Positions 63,753 to 64,000 of a stretch of DNA of 64,000 nt are shown piece by piece. The DNA comes from Cotesia glomerata. Lineage: Eukaryota > Arthropoda > Insecta > Hymenoptera > Braconidae. Below the pieces are notes generated by a model. It saw only the letters and a list, made by a program, of their open reading frames with translations, searched no databases and was not told the DNA's origin. Position 1 is the stretch's first letter. Every line of letters starts with the position of its first letter. The position numbers and the translations under genes were made by a program. Location of the stretch: contig NC_058160.1 in assembly GCF_020080835.1 (NCBI RefSeq), positions 24,725,152 through 24,789,151 on the forward strand, written 5' to 3'.

Positions 63753-63957
63753 ATTGACGTTTTTAAAGATATAAGCTCATTCCGATGTTACACTCATCAT
63801 GACCTTTCATTTGAGTACCCACATTAATTTTTCATATATTTATATATATTATATATATGTATATATGAAAAATATATCAAAATGTATGTGGGTACTCAAA
63901 TGAAAGGTCTTGATGAGTGTAACATCGGGATGAGCTTATATCTTTAAAAACGTCAAT
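63753..63957. repeat. 205-bp palindrome (foldback element)
   Basis: The left arm starts ATTGACGTTTTTAAAGATAT. The right arm ends ATATCTTTAAAAACGTCAAT, its exact inverse. The arms match over roughly 90 bp with few differences (CATCATGACC against GGTCTTGATG) around an AT-only centre near 63855. No terminal duplication is obvious. Confidence 0.85.
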
Positions 63958-64000
63958 AGGTCACAAGATACAAGGTCATTTCCTAATTATTGATATTTTT

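Overview
The window looks like nuclear DNA of an insect, most likely a parasitoid wasp (Hymenoptera, probably Braconidae). It is very AT-rich, with short genes split by small introns, many decayed DNA transposons, and two gene families common in parasitoid wasps: an ankyrin/PRANC relic and a bacterial-type PI-PLC. The species assignment is inference. Intact coding content is low: most of the 64 kb is gene desert, in which unique GC-richer islands of a few hundred bases stand out from AT-rich or repeat-derived DNA.

Layout. 1-4.7 kb: the 3' end of a piggyBac-type transposase, a dispersed repeat that contains a 100-base assembly gap, and several foldback or MITE elements. 4.7-25 kb: desert with a 5'-truncated LINE (11.5-12.3 kb), a TA-flanked MITE (13.7 kb), GC-richer islands, and a TTAA-flanked MITE (22.5-23.3 kb). 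25.9-26.7 kb, minus strand: the first three coding exons of a BRIP1/FANCJ-type helicase, ending just after the Walker A motif, with no later exon visible. 27-44 kb: desert, with one possible pair of spliced exons at 30 kb. 44.4-48.3 kb, minus strand: a tandem array of three paralogous genes for small secreted four-cysteine peptides. Each has a non-coding leader exon, an 84-nt signal-peptide exon and a mature-peptide exon. This is the best candidate for an undescribed system. A 1.5-kb insertion between two of them carries a 57/95-bp minisatellite and a non-autonomous Helitron. 52.4-53.4 kb: a dispersed repeat with about 110 bp of pure TG. 55.4-59.3 kb, minus strand: a bacterial-type PI-PLC gene split by a MITE, then an ankyrin/PRANC relic. 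59.4-64 kb: nested repeats, including a large inverted repeat whose right arm is interrupted by a composite SINE with 17-bp target duplications, two tRNA-like sequences and a 205-bp palindrome.

How it fits together. The secreted-peptide array shows recent tandem duplication with a conserved signal exon and a diverging mature exon, as expected of effector, venom or defence peptides. The 55-61 kb region looks like a graveyard for two possibly transferred genes invaded by repeats. All splice sites, protein families and repeat ends were read by eye; no database search or expression evidence was available.
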